This document shows positions 24,662-34,100 of a DNA stretch of 64,000 bases, in pieces. How positions within the stretch are numbered: position 1 is the first letter of the stretch; each line of letters opens with the position of its first letter. Under the pieces are notes generated by a model that was not told where the DNA came from, ran no database searches, and saw only the letters and a program-made list of their open reading frames with translations. The translations under genes were made by a program, and so were the position numbers. Source of the stretch: Verrucomicrobiota bacterium (lineage in GTDB: Bacteria > Verrucomicrobiota > Verrucomicrobiia > Verrucomicrobiales > Verrucomicrobiaceae); assembly GCA_025360015.1 (NCBI GenBank), contig JANYCZ010000037.1:62001-126000 (forward strand). The letters are read 5' to 3'.

Positions 24662-25057
24662 CTACACCTCTTCGGCTTCTTCTTCCTCACGCTCGATGAG
24701 TTGCTCCTCCTCTTCCTGCACCGCGCGGAGTTCTTCCTCCGCTTCGTCTGCGCCTTCTTCGACGAGGACTTCGGCAAACGCCGTTTCATCTTCCGCAGGC
24801 TGGGGAGCCACGCGATAGCCGGACTCTGCAGCAGGGGCGTCCCAGGTTTCAAGCTGCGCCAGCCGTGGCGAGACGATCTCCGGGGCCAGCGGCACATTGC
24901 CCAGCTCGTCTTCGCTCAGCTCGGCCTTGGCCTCCGCGTCTTCCTGGACGTTGGGCGAGGGTGTTTCGCGATCGAGCGCTGTGGCTGGTCGGTCCGCTGC
25001 GGGAGCTGAAGAGTCTGCGGCCGAAGCCTCGCTCTGGGTTGAATGCGTTGTTTTCAT
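24662..25057 (-). CDS. acidic, Glu-rich protein, unknown
   Basis: ATG 25057 is preceded by AAAGGA eight bases upstream, one of the few clear ribosome-binding sites in this part. The 131-residue product is Ser/Ala-rich first (SEASAADSSAPAADRPATAL), has a short middle (PEIVSPRLAQLETWDAP) and ends in a Glu-rich coil (AEEELRAVQEEEEQLIERE). It is probably disordered or coiled-coil. No family is recognised. The 265 bp after its stop, towards 24396, hold nothing I can name. Confidence 0.6.
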   Translation of the reverse strand: MKTTHSTQSEASAADSSAPAADRPATALDRETPSPNVQEDAEAKAELSEDELGNVPLAPEIVSPRLAQLETWDAPAAESGYRVAPQPAEDETAFAEVLVEEGADEAEEELRAVQEEEEQLIEREEEEAEEV

Positions 25058-25337
25058 ATGAGGAGTCCTTTTCCATGGCATCGCGCCCGCAGGCCTCCCC
25101 GCGTCTATGATTTTCTCTGCGCTGCGCCCTGGGGGCGGGACCGATCCTGGCTTTCGAAAGCACTGGGGAACTTCAGCTCGTCCTGAAAGGCGCGGGATTT
25201 CCATCGTTCTTCAACCGAGAGGTGTGCATGCAGACGCACCTGATTAAAGCTTCGTCATCGCGCCCTCAGCCGTGTGCTTCCAGTTTTACCAGCGCGCAGC
25301 CGCCTGACCCTGCGCTGCAGGCAGAGCCGCCACCGAG
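25058..25337. other. intergenic stretch left of the inverted-repeat island
   Basis: No credible gene on either strand. The next features are the repeats at 25338 and 25467, and the gene at 25742. The part 25490-25741 is also without a supported gene and should contain the promoter of the DUF7832-like gene. Confidence 0.4.
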
Positions 25338-25380
25338 GAAACCTCCCCAAATTCCCCAAATTCCTCGGGGGGGTATACGC
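25338..25380 (+). repeat. outer inverted repeat R1, left copy
   Basis: The 43-bp segment runs from GAAACCTCCCC through two CCCCAAATT-like blocks and a G-run to GGTATACGC. Its reverse complement recurs at 26338-26381, with one substitution and one extra base in the homopolymer. Confidence 0.85.
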
Positions 25381-25466
25381 ACGACGCGCCGTCCGGCCCG
25401 GCAAGCCGGGGGGGCTGGCGCAGCCGCCGGTTGGCGGTCAGCCTTGGGAACCGCAACAAATGCACA

Positions 25467-25488
25467 AATTTAACGCCTGGGTATGCGC
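25467..25488 (+). repeat. inner inverted repeat R2, left copy
   Basis: The 22-bp segment, with AACGCCTGGGTAT as its core, is repeated in reverse at 26274-26295 with 20 of 22 bases identical. R1 and R2 share the end pattern GGGTAT-base-CGC. Confidence 0.8.
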
Positions 25489-25741
25489 ACACGTTTTACA
25501 AGGACGGGAGAAGGGCTGCTGGCCCTGATGATCCGTCAATGATCCATCCAGCGCCCACGTTTGCCACACGCCTTCTTTCAGCGAGCCGGGCGGCTCTTGG
25601 TATCCTCATCACCTTGTTGGCCCACTAGGGAAACGATCCTTTCATCTTGCCAGGTCATTCATCCTTGTAGCATATAGGGTACTATCTCTGCACATGTGCG
25701 CATTGTGGAGCCATGTCAGGCATCGCTACGCGTCTCATGAA

Positions 25742-26233
25742 ATGAACCAGCCGAAGGCATACGACAAATCAAAGTGGCACGACGAGGCCGTTGCTAAATT
25801 CGGTTTGCCCGAGGAGCACGCTTCACATCACATCGTCTTCTTCTTTCGCTGGTGCATCGAGCACGACTTCCTCATTGAGTGGCTTCGGACCGAGTGGCCT
25901 TACGACTACGCCGCAATGCGCGAAGGACGGCTCAGTGCTCTGGCTTACTTCGAGAAGCTCGACCGCTGCCTCATCGACGACATGCTCACCGATGAAGGCA
26001 ACGCCTTTGCTGCGGCATACTTCGACTACGAGAGAGGGCGTTACATCCAGGATCTGACTGGCACACTCCAGGGTTCCTTGCCGTCCGAGTATCACATCCC
26101 GTTCAACGATGACACCTACGGACGCCTCAAGCAGGTGATCGACGGTCGCTGCGCCGCATGGAAGGCTGGGGACGTGGCCAACGTCTCCGAGGCCCAATCA
26201 CCGAAACGCCGGTGGTGGCAATTTTGGAAATGA
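25742..26233 (+). CDS. DUF7832-like protein inside an inverted-repeat island
   Basis: The 163-residue protein is taken from ATG 25742 (MNQPKAYDKSKWHDEAVAKF). The YDKSKWHDEAV start, the HHIVFFFRWCIEHDFL helix and the later LTDEGNAFAAAYFDYERGRY and YIQDL segments match my memory of DUF7832, a family of small cytoplasmic proteins sometimes found near toxin or immunity genes. It ends in a Trp-rich basic tail (PKRRWWQFWK). No partner toxin is visible. Two nested pairs of inverted repeats lie on each side, so the gene may have moved as a unit. Confidence 0.7.
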   Translation: MNQPKAYDKSKWHDEAVAKFGLPEEHASHHIVFFFRWCIEHDFLIEWLRTEWPYDYAAMREGRLSALAYFEKLDRCLIDDMLTDEGNAFAAAYFDYERGRYIQDLTGTLQGSLPSEYHIPFNDDTYGRLKQVIDGRCAAWKAGDVANVSEAQSPKRRWWQFWK

Positions 26234-26273
26234 CCCCAACGCCCTGCTAGCCATCGCAAGGGCGATGGGCTGC

Positions 26274-26295
26274 GCGAATACCCAGGCGTTGAATT
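26274..26295 (-). repeat. inner inverted repeat R2, right copy
   Basis: Reverse complement of 25467-25488 with two mismatches, starting 41 bp after the stop of the DUF7832-like gene. Confidence 0.8.
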
Positions 26296-26337
26296 GGTGG
26301 AGTTCGTTGCAGTTTCTCTCCTCGAAGGCATTCATGC

Positions 26338-26381
26338 GCGTATACCCCCCCCGAGGAATTTGGGGAAATTGGGGAGGTTTC
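26338..26381 (-). repeat. outer inverted repeat R1, right copy
   Basis: Reverse complement of 25338-25380. The order R1-R2-gene-R2'-R1' makes a 1.04-kb symmetrical island. No transposase is encoded within it. Confidence 0.85.
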
Positions 26382-26422
26382 TCCCGGTTGGAGGATGGCG
26401 TGTTGAAGCCTCCCCTCCCGTT

Positions 26423-26452
26423 GAAATGGTGGAAATGGTGGAAATGGTGGAA
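26423..26452. repeat. short tandem repeat, unit GAAATGGTG
   Basis: Three complete 9-bp units followed by a partial fourth, in the 309-bp gap between the DUF7832-like gene and the TPR gene. The purine-rich pattern resembles the AAATTGGGG blocks within R1. No gene is seen in the rest of this gap. Confidence 0.75.
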
Positions 26453-26542
26453 GTCTCTATCGTGGTGTTTCGCCTTCCGTTTTGGGCTTCGGACTTCGGG
26501 TGTTTGGAAGGCGCTGGCCGCGTGGCTTTCGGCTTGCTCGCG

Positions 26543-27571
26543 CTACCTTTTTTCTGCCTCAAGCTGGTCGAGGGCTTTGCGTGTGTGATGGATCACAGGA
26601 TCCTCAGGGGGGAGCACGCGGGTGGCGGCGGGCAGGAGGCGGCGGCAGTACTCTTCGGCTTCGGTCTTTTTGTTGAGGGCCACCAGGACCTGAATGTAGC
26701 AGGCAAGGCAGCGCAGCGTGGTCTCTCCCTGGGGGCCGAAGGTTTGCTCGCTCAGGGGGAGGGCTTCGCGGTAGAGCGGTTCGCTTTCGGTCCATCTTTT
26801 TTGAGTGAGCAGCGTGCCGGCGAGGTGGCAGCGTGCCTTGATGGTTTCCACGTGGGCCGCGCCGAAGACCTGCACGCAGGCGGGGAGGATGCTGCGGAAG
26901 ATCTTTTCAGCTTCGGGATCTTTACCGAGTTTGATCAGGCAGGCGCCGAGGCTGTTCTGACTCATCAGGGTCTCGCGATGTTCCGGACCGTAGATGCGTT
27001 TCAGGAGGGGGATGACGTTGCGGTACTGGGTTTCGGCTTCCTCCGTTTGATTGAGGGTGGACAGGCTGTCTGCGTAGTTTTTGCGTGTCAGGAGGGTGAT
27101 TTTATCTTCAGGGCCGAGCACCCGCGTCTGGATGGGGATGAGGCTGCGGCACATTTCGCTGGCTTCGGCGGCTTTGTTCTGGATCAAGGCCGTGATGAGG
27201 TGGGCCCGGTAGGTGAGGGTCTCGCGGTGGCTGGGGCCATAGGCCTGCGCCATGGCCGGCACCAGAGCGCGGAGCTGGGCCGCCAAGTCTTCCGACCTGC
27301 CCTGCCGACCGTAAATGGTAGCAAGGAGCTTCCAGGCCTCGATGGTCCTTTTATCTGCGCCACCAAAGGCGCGGCCACGCGCCTGAGTGAGCGCAACAGC
27401 GGCGGCCTCCGCCTCCTCATACCGGCCCGCATTACGCAGCTCCCTGGCCTCTTCATAGGCTGCCTCGCTGGTGTCTGGCGCGGGGTCTGCGGCAGGGGCC
27501 GTCATGCCTGTGCCGAGGATCAGAATCAGCATCAGGAAGAGGAGAAAGGCGGGGGCGGGGGGCTGCTTCAT
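26543..27571 (-). CDS. exported tetratricopeptide-repeat protein
   Basis: ATG 27571 is chosen because a signal peptide follows (PAPAFLLFLMLILILGTGMTAPA); the frame continues upstream to 27925 with no protein-like content. The 342-residue product has about seven TPR-type helix pairs of the kinesin-light-chain class, each with the pattern of growth and time-ordered LXXA...YGPEH or GPEDK (for example LLKRIYGPEHRETLMSQNSLGACL and RVLGPEDKITLLTRKNYADSL). It probably serves as an envelope scaffold for protein contacts. No enzymatic domain is attached. Confidence 0.82.
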   Translation of the reverse strand: MKQPPAPAFLLFLMLILILGTGMTAPAADPAPDTSEAAYEEARELRNAGRYEEAEAAAVALTQARGRAFGGADKRTIEAWKLLATIYGRQGRSEDLAAQLRALVPAMAQAYGPSHRETLTYRAHLITALIQNKAAEASEMCRSLIPIQTRVLGPEDKITLLTRKNYADSLSTLNQTEEAETQYRNVIPLLKRIYGPEHRETLMSQNSLGACLIKLGKDPEAEKIFRSILPACVQVFGAAHVETIKARCHLAGTLLTQKRWTESEPLYREALPLSEQTFGPQGETTLRCLACYIQVLVALNKKTEAEEYCRRLLPAATRVLPPEDPVIHHTRKALDQLEAEKR

Positions 27572-27905
27572 GCGAATTGAAAACAGAGTGGAGGCGAGCT
27601 TGGAAGTGGGGGCGCTGCAAGAGGTGCTGGTTGCAGTCGGATGCTGAGGCGTGGATGGAGAATCGCTATAATGAATCGGTGCAAGTGTGGCAAGTTGAAA
27701 AAGAGAGGTAGGGGCGCTGATGATTGTGCGTGTGATGCGAGGCATGAGTGGCACGTGGTGAAGGCGGGGGATCGTGGTTTTTTGGAAGTTGGTGCCCTTG
27801 TTCCCCGCCTTCGCGCACGCACCACGCGATCCACGGCGTGCTGGGAATAAGATCACCTTGCAGCGCGCTTCGTGGTCGCTGAGCTTGCGGAGTCGCCTCA
27901 CCTCC
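27572..27905. other. divergent intergenic region
   Basis: This 334-bp region lies between the TPR gene and the DUF4375-like gene, transcribed away from each other. It is open in frames on both strands but those translations lack protein-like composition. Both promoters are expected here; no clear operator was found. Confidence 0.4.
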
Positions 27906-28214
27906 ATGCCTCGCGTCGTTCTCACTGAAGCTCAGAAGCAAGCCATTCGGCAGGCTCGATCCCCCGAGGCAGCCTGCCATCTTGTCTATCATGCGACAGA
28001 CGATGCTTTCTACTCCGGGGATCCAGATGACATCACGGGGTGGATTCGCGATGTGCTTTGTGTCGAGACTTTCTTCGGGGCCATGTGTGATGGCGGAGTG
28101 GTCACCTGGTTTGACTGGGATCACGGGCGTTTGGCGCACCTGGTGCCAAGGTGGTGGCTCGGCTGCTCACTTATGGGGGATAAAAGCGCCTGGAATCAGG
28201 TGCACACTGCATAA
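27906..28214 (+). CDS. DUF4375 (DMP19)-like small protein, possibly shortened by a frameshift
   Basis: The 102-residue product begins at ATG 27906 (MPRVVLTEAQKQAIRQ). The middle, HLVYHATDDAFYSGDPDDI and VETFFGAMCDGGVVTWFDWDHG, resembles the DMP19/DUF4375 pattern of an exposed GG-x-x-x-W/F-aromatic loop. After RLAHLVP the text becomes less family-like (RWWLGCSLMGDKSAW). Another frame reads GAKVVARLLTYGG and then stops. A one-base shift near 28145 may have replaced the original end. The stop overlaps the start of the following lipoprotein frame by one base. Confidence 0.5.
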   Translation: MPRVVLTEAQKQAIRQARSPEAACHLVYHATDDAFYSGDPDDITGWIRDVLCVETFFGAMCDGGVVTWFDWDHGRLAHLVPRWWLGCSLMGDKSAWNQVHTA

Positions 28215-28237
28215 TGTCAGGCATGAATTGCATCCAA

Positions 28238-28759
28238 ATGCCCCTGCTGCGTGCCATCTTTGCTGTTGTCGCCATTGTTTGCGCTGGATGCACCTCCACA
28301 AACTCATCGCGAGAGGCAGTCCATCGCTCCGGTGATTATGTTCCGTCGTTCAATCGTATTCCCGAGGGCGTTCGCCCGATTCTTCCCATCTACCATGCCG
28401 AAACCACCTTCTGGAAATGTGAGGACCTTTCTGCGGCTCAGCTTGGAGATATTCGAGATCATTTTACCAACCCCATTGGTGAGGGGCGCTATTACCAGCA
28501 CATTGGCGCCGTTGTCGTCAACGGTTGTGGCGATTCTTGTCAGATTACTTTTACGATTTGGCTGCTCGATGGCAGACGAATCGAATCAAGTTATCTGTTT
28601 ATGACTGCGGACCGTGAGCATGCCCGCAGCGATTTTGATCCTGCGGATATGGGAAGGCCGATGTATCGACATGCTGCTGAGTTGTTGCAAAGGGCCATCT
28701 CGAAATCACAAATCGAACGTGCCGAAAAGAATGCTCGAAGCCGGTCAATCAAGGGCTGA
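28238..28759 (+). CDS. lipoprotein, unknown function
   Basis: From ATG 28238 the 173-residue product shows a lipoprotein signal (LLRAIFAVVAIVCAGCTST, lipobox VCAGC with Cys at residue 17); an in-frame ATG at 28214 would add eight residues and overlap the upstream stop. The mature part is mixed alpha/beta: FKCEDLSAAQLGDIRDHF-like and GAVVVNGCGDSCQITFTIWLL, with two cysteines that may pair. It is expected in the envelope. No family is named. Confidence 0.75.
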   Translation: MPLLRAIFAVVAIVCAGCTSTNSSREAVHRSGDYVPSFNRIPEGVRPILPIYHAETTFWKCEDLSAAQLGDIRDHFTNPIGEGRYYQHIGAVVVNGCGDSCQITFTIWLLDGRRIESSYLFMTADREHARSDFDPADMGRPMYRHAAELLQRAISKSQIERAEKNARSRSIKG

Positions 28760-28882
28760 GACGAAAGGTTGTGGATGTCGTGCAAGTTTTAAGTTTGCTG
28801 TTCTGAAAGCTCCTCTGGAGTCCTGGCTTGCCAAGGATGACGGAGGTTTTTACAAAACAAGTTAAAGCTCCGAACTACTTTT

Positions 28883-30916
28883 TCAGCCCTCCGTCTCCCC
28901 GCTCTTCGGCTCCCTCACCACGCGGTCCACCGCATGCTTTGTGATGATGTTTCCCAATGACTCGCGGCCTTTGATGGCGATGGAGTTGAAGGGGAACTTG
29001 ATGGAGAGATTGCGCAGGTAGAGGGCGGGCTTGAGGTGGACGATGACGTTTTGGGCGTTGGAGTCTTCCTCGGTTTCGTGGCGGATGAAGTAGAGGACGT
29101 TGGAGCCGGGGGTGCCTTTGGTGAGGGGGTATTCCTTGTCGCGGGTGATGCCGCCGATGCGGAAGCGCTTGGCCAGGAGGCCGCCCTGGCGGCCATCGCG
29201 GTAGATCATGGTATAAACGGCGCTGTCGTCCTTCTTGAAGAGGTTCACGTACAGCGGGTTCTTGCCCACGAAGAACTTCGGCGCGGCCTTGGTCACACTC
29301 ATGCTGCCCTCACGGGTGAAGAAGAGGACGTCGTCCAGCGGGGAACATTTGCAGATGGGGTCGCCTTCGCGCTTGAGGCCGGTGCCGGCGAAGCCTTCCT
29401 TGGCGTTCAAGTAAAGGGTCTCGCCTTGCACGATGACTTCAGCCGCAGTGACACGCTCAAAGCCGCTGATGACGGTCTTGCGCTCGCGGCCGGGGCCGTA
29501 GGTTTTCTTCAGCTCTTCAAAGTGCCGGATGGTGTATTTGGTGAGGCTCTTGAGGAACTTGTCGGCCTGCTCGATCTCCTCCTCCAGTTCACGGATGTGT
29601 TCGTCGGCCTCGAAGGCGTTGAACTTTGAGATGCGCTTGATCTTGATCTCCGTCAGGCGCGCCACATCGTCATTGGTGACTTCGCGCTTGAGAAAGGAGA
29701 GGTGGGGCTTAAGGCCTTTCCAGATCGCCTCCATGACGGCCTCCCAAGTTTCGGCTTCTTCGATGCGACGGTAGATGCGGTTCTCGATGAAGATTTTCTC
29801 CAGCGAGCTGAAATGCCATTTCTCGTTGAGTTCGCCAAGCAGGATGCCGAGTTCCTCGCCGAGGATTTTCTTGGTGTTCTCCGCGCTGGCCTTCAGCAGG
29901 TCGTTCACGTTCATGAACCGCGGCTTGTCGTCCTGGATGACGACGGCGTTTGGTGAGAGTGAGATTTCGCAATCCGTGAAAGCGTAGAGCGCCTGGATGG
30001 TCTGATCGGTGTCTGTACCGACCGGGAGCTGCACGACGATCTCGACCTTGTCGGAGGTGTTGTCATCGACATGGGCGATCTTGATTTTGCCCTTGTCGTT
30101 TGCGGCGACGATGCTGTCCATCACACCACCTGTGGTGGTGCCGTAGGGGATCTCGGAGATGATGAGGATGTTCTTCTTCGCGCCTTCGTCGATCTTGGCC
30201 CGAATGCGGATGCGTCCGCCGCGCATGCCGCCATTGTAGTCACTCGCGTCCATGATGCCGCCGGAGATGAAATCAGGCAGCAGGTTCACCGGCTCGTCAC
30301 GCAGCGCGGCGATGCTGGCATCACAAAGCTCGATGAAATTGTGCGGCAGCACGCGGCAGGAGAGACCCACGGCGATGCCTTCCACGCCCTGCGCGAGCAG
30401 CAGCGGGAACTTAATCGGCAGCGTCACGGGCTCCTTGTTGCGGCCATCATAGGAGGCCGCCCATTCGGTGACCTTCGGGCTGAAGACGACATCCAGCGCA
30501 AATTTGGACAGGCGTGCTTCGATGTATCGAGGCGCGGCGGCGTTGTCGCCGGTGAGGGTGTTGCCCCAGTTGCCCTGCGTGTCGATGAGCAGGTCCTTCT
30601 GGCCGAGCTGCACCATGGCATCGCCAATGGAGGCATCGCCATGCGGGTGGTATTTCATCGTGTTGCCGACGACGTTGGCCACCTTGTTGTACCGGCCGTC
30701 TTCCAGCTCATCCATGCTGTGCAGGATGCGGCGGTGCACGGGCTTCAGGCCGTCATTGATGTGCGGCACGGCGCGCTCAAGGATGACGTAGCTGGCGTAA
30801 TCGAGAAACCAGTCACCATAAAGCGTGTCCACCGGTTTGTGTTCCACCGGGGCGGCGGAAGGCAGGATGGGGGAGAAGGCTTCGTCAGCGGATTTTTTGG
30901 AGGACTTTTTGGCCAC
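28883..30916 (-). CDS. parC: type IIA topoisomerase A subunit (topoisomerase IV / gyrase A family)
   Basis: I prefer GTG 30916 (677 residues, VAKKSSKKSADEAF) over ATG 31009, whose extra 31 residues are hydrophobic and unlike the family. The breakage-rejoining domain is clear: PVHRRILHSMDEL, KYHPHGDASIGDAM, LIDTQGNWGN, and the catalytic Tyr131 in APRYIEARL, next to its Arg. A long coiled-coil tower (about 385-480) and a beta-propeller-like C-terminus follow. It cuts and reseals DNA together with an ATPase partner (ParE or GyrB), which is not encoded here. The gene symbol is by family; assignment between ParC and GyrA from sequence alone is uncertain. Confidence 0.88.
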   Translation of the reverse strand: MAKKSSKKSADEAFSPILPSAAPVEHKPVDTLYGDWFLDYASYVILERAVPHINDGLKPVHRRILHSMDELEDGRYNKVANVVGNTMKYHPHGDASIGDAMVQLGQKDLLIDTQGNWGNTLTGDNAAAPRYIEARLSKFALDVVFSPKVTEWAASYDGRNKEPVTLPIKFPLLLAQGVEGIAVGLSCRVLPHNFIELCDASIAALRDEPVNLLPDFISGGIMDASDYNGGMRGGRIRIRAKIDEGAKKNILIISEIPYGTTTGGVMDSIVAANDKGKIKIAHVDDNTSDKVEIVVQLPVGTDTDQTIQALYAFTDCEISLSPNAVVIQDDKPRFMNVNDLLKASAENTKKILGEELGILLGELNEKWHFSSLEKIFIENRIYRRIEEAETWEAVMEAIWKGLKPHLSFLKREVTNDDVARLTEIKIKRISKFNAFEADEHIRELEEEIEQADKFLKSLTKYTIRHFEELKKTYGPGRERKTVISGFERVTAAEVIVQGETLYLNAKEGFAGTGLKREGDPICKCSPLDDVLFFTREGSMSVTKAAPKFFVGKNPLYVNLFKKDDSAVYTMIYRDGRQGGLLAKRFRIGGITRDKEYPLTKGTPGSNVLYFIRHETEEDSNAQNVIVHLKPALYLRNLSIKFPFNSIAIKGRESLGNIITKHAVDRVVREPKSGETEG

Positions 30917-31043
30917 GGCGGAAAGGGGAAGGGAAGGAACAGGGGCGGCGAGAATAGACAATGCCGGGGCGAGTGCAAGGGCGCGCAGCGGTGAAGACCC
31001 GACTATCAACCTGTCTCAATGGTTCAGGGGGTGAAAGCTCATT

Positions 31044-31062
31044 TACAATCTACTGAATTGTA
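31044..31062. promoter_or_regulatory. inverted repeat in the divergent promoter region
   Basis: TACAAT and ATTGTA flank a seven-base spacer, 50 bp before the ATG of the giant oxidase-cytochrome gene and on the upstream side of the topoisomerase gene. It could be an operator for either gene. Confidence 0.3.
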
Positions 31063-31111
31063 GGGCGATGCGGGCAGTCGCTTGTTCCCAGCTTTGAAAA
31101 TTCGTTCATTT

Positions 31112-34100
31112 ATGAATCGCATCATCGCAATTTTTCGACGGAAACGGCGGCATTCCATGGCCAGCCTCTGGCGTGTGTGCGCCCTGCTCCTGCTTACGTC
31201 TGGTCATGTGACGGCGGACGTCGCCACCCATGCGCAACAGGACGCCTTGATGGCGGAGGCAGCGCGCCTCGCCCCCGCAGCGGAGGCGGTGGTGATGAGT
31301 GTCGGCACGGTTTCTCCTGCTCAATTTGCCACCATGGGAAACTGGAGCGCCGTCATTCCATGGACCCCGCACATCCCGGCGGCGGCGGCCATGATGCCGG
31401 ATGGCCGGCTGCTGACCTATGCGTCCAATCAGCGCACGTCCTTTCCTGACGGGCCGCAGTTCACGTATGTGGCCTTGTGGGACCCAGCAACGGGTCTGTT
31501 TACCGAAGTCAACAACGGCACGCATGACATGTTTTGCGGCGGCCTCTCGATTCTGCCGGACGGGCGGCTGCTGGTGAATGGCGGCAACGGCATGAACGGG
31601 ACGGTGGCGCAGTCGAGCTTGTTTGACTGGCGCACGAGTGAATGGGTGCCCGCGCAGACGATGGCCGACGGCCGCTGGTACAACTCCAGCATCGCACTGC
31701 CGAATGGCGAAGTGCTGACCGCAGGCGGCAACAGCGGCAGCAATGCCGATGGCACTATTGAGCAATGGAACGCCAGTTCGGGCTGGAGGCGCATGAGCGG
31801 CATCAACTGGGCTCCCATCTCAAATCCGCCCACCCCGAATGCGATCGAAACGAACTGGCATCCCTTCTTCCTCGTCGCGCCGGATGGCCGCGTCGCGCAC
31901 TTTGGACCGCATCAGGCGCTGGACTGGCTCACCGCCACGGGCACGGGCTCCATGACGTCCGCCGGGGCCAGCATTCCAGGCACGCATTACCCCAAGCAGG
32001 GCGCGTGGGCCATGTATGCACCCGGCAAGGTGGTGGTGGCAGGCGGACTGCAGGCCATCGACGACGGCACGGTGGTGAACAAGGCCTTCACCCTTGATCT
32101 CAATGGCCCCACGCCCGTGCTGACATCCACTGCCCCGATGGCGAATGCGCGCTCCTTTTCAAACTCCGTCATGCTGCCGAATGGCGAAGTCATGGTCGTG
32201 GGTGGCAACACCTCAGGGCAGTTCTTCAGTGACGTGGGCGCGGTGTTTACGCCTGAAATCTGGAATTCCACCACGGGGCAATGGCGCGCGGTGGCGGACA
32301 CGTCCGTGCCGCGCACCTACCACTCGCTGGCGATGCTGCTGCCTGACGGGCGCGTGTGGTCAGGTGGCGGTGGCTTGGGCGGTGCTGCATCGACAGACCA
32401 CCAGGATGCGCAGGTCTTCACCCCGCCGCAGCTTTTCAATGCGGACGGCACGGCAGCCGTGCGCCCGGTGATCACCGCAGCGCCGGATCGCATCTCCCCG
32501 GCCAGCGTCTTCACCGTGAACGCGAGTGCCAATGTGCAGTACTTCAGCGCCATCAGCATCTCCGCGCAGACGCATTCCGTCAGCACCGGCCTGCGGCACG
32601 TGCGCTTCACGCACACGAGCCCCTCGTCGGGCGTGTACGCCGTCACCGCGCCTGCGAGCATCAATGTGCTCACGCCGGGATACTGGATGATGTTTGCGGT
32701 GGATGCGAACGGCGTGTGGTCTGTCTCGCGCATCATTCAGGTCACGAATTCCACGCTGCCAGTGGTGACGAATCCGGGGCAGCAGAGCGTGAATCAAAAC
32801 ACTGTGGTGTCCCTGCCCATCAGCGCCAGCGCCACCGGCGGCACGCTGGGCTACTCCGCCAGCGGACTGCCCACGGGGCTGAGCCTGAATGCCGCCACCG
32901 GATTGATCTCCGGCACAGTGACCGCCGCACCGGGCACGTACCGCAGCACCATCCTGGTGAGCGCGGCAGGGCAGGTGACCTCCCTTTCCTTCAACTGGAT
33001 CGTGCTGCTGCCCAATCTGGGCACGGGCCAGATCATGCGTGAGTACTGGAACAATCTGGATGGCACCACGGTGGCGAGCCTGACCGACAGCCTTGTCTAT
33101 CCGGCGAATCCCAACGGGCGCGATCTGCAGCCCGCGTTTGATGCGCCGCAGAACTGGGATGACTACACCGGCCAGCGCATGCGCGGTTTCCTCTACGTGC
33201 CGGTCACCGGCCAGTATCAGTTTTTCATCTCCAGCGATGATGAGTCGAGTCTGCGGCTCAGCACCGATGCCAATCCGGCGAACGCGGTAGAGATCGCCAG
33301 TCAGGCAGGATGGACTCCGCCGGCTACCTGGACGTGGTATGCTGAGCAGACCTCGGCCGTGTTCACCTTGCAGGCCGGCAAGCGCTACTACATCGAGGCC
33401 CTGGGAAAGGATGGCAACGGTGACGACCATCTTTCCGTCGGCTGGATGAAGCCGGGAGACACGGCGGTCTCCATCATCGGCGGCACCTACCTCTCTCCCT
33501 ACCTGCCCGTGAACAATCCCGTGGTGACCTGGAGCTTTGATGAGGCAAGCTGGAACGGCACGGCGGGTGAAGTGAAAGCCCTCACGACCGGTTTGCTCGG
33601 CATCACCGGCAGCGCCGTCGGCGGCGCGATCACCACGGTGGTCAATCCGGCGCTCAGTGGCAATCCCGGCACGGGCAGCAGTGCGCAGTTCAATGGCACG
33701 ACTCAGAGCATCGTCATGCCATTCAATGCAGCGCTGAATCCCAATGACTTCACGGTCGCGGCCTGGGTGCGCAGTGATGGCGTGCCGGGCCTGTCGCGCT
33801 GCGTCATCGCCTCGCGGGATGAATCCACCGCCACCAAGAAAGGCTACGGACTGTGGGTCACGGCCGATGGCTTCTGGCAACTGCGCACCGGTGCGGATGC
33901 AGCCGGGCTGAAGGGCAGCGCCGTCAGCGTGGGACAGTGGACGCATGTGGCGGCCACCTTCCGCACCACGGGCACCAGCGGTTCCGTGCTCGCGGGGGTG
34001 CGCAGCCTTTATATCAATGGCGCACTCGTCAGCCAAGACACCGGCACCTACGTGCCAAACACCGCACTGCCCTTCGTCGTGGGTGCGGCGGACAGTCCTG

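Noticed and set aside
25467-26295. R2 repeats as integron attC sites
   Set aside because: The repeats contain RYYYAAC and GTTRRRY-like text, but they point towards each other instead of the same way, and no integrase or paired core sites at attC distance were found.
27572-27925. N-terminal extension of the TPR protein
   Set aside because: The frame continues upstream, but the signal peptide begins at 27571 and the extra text is Ser/Thr/Pro-rich without structure.
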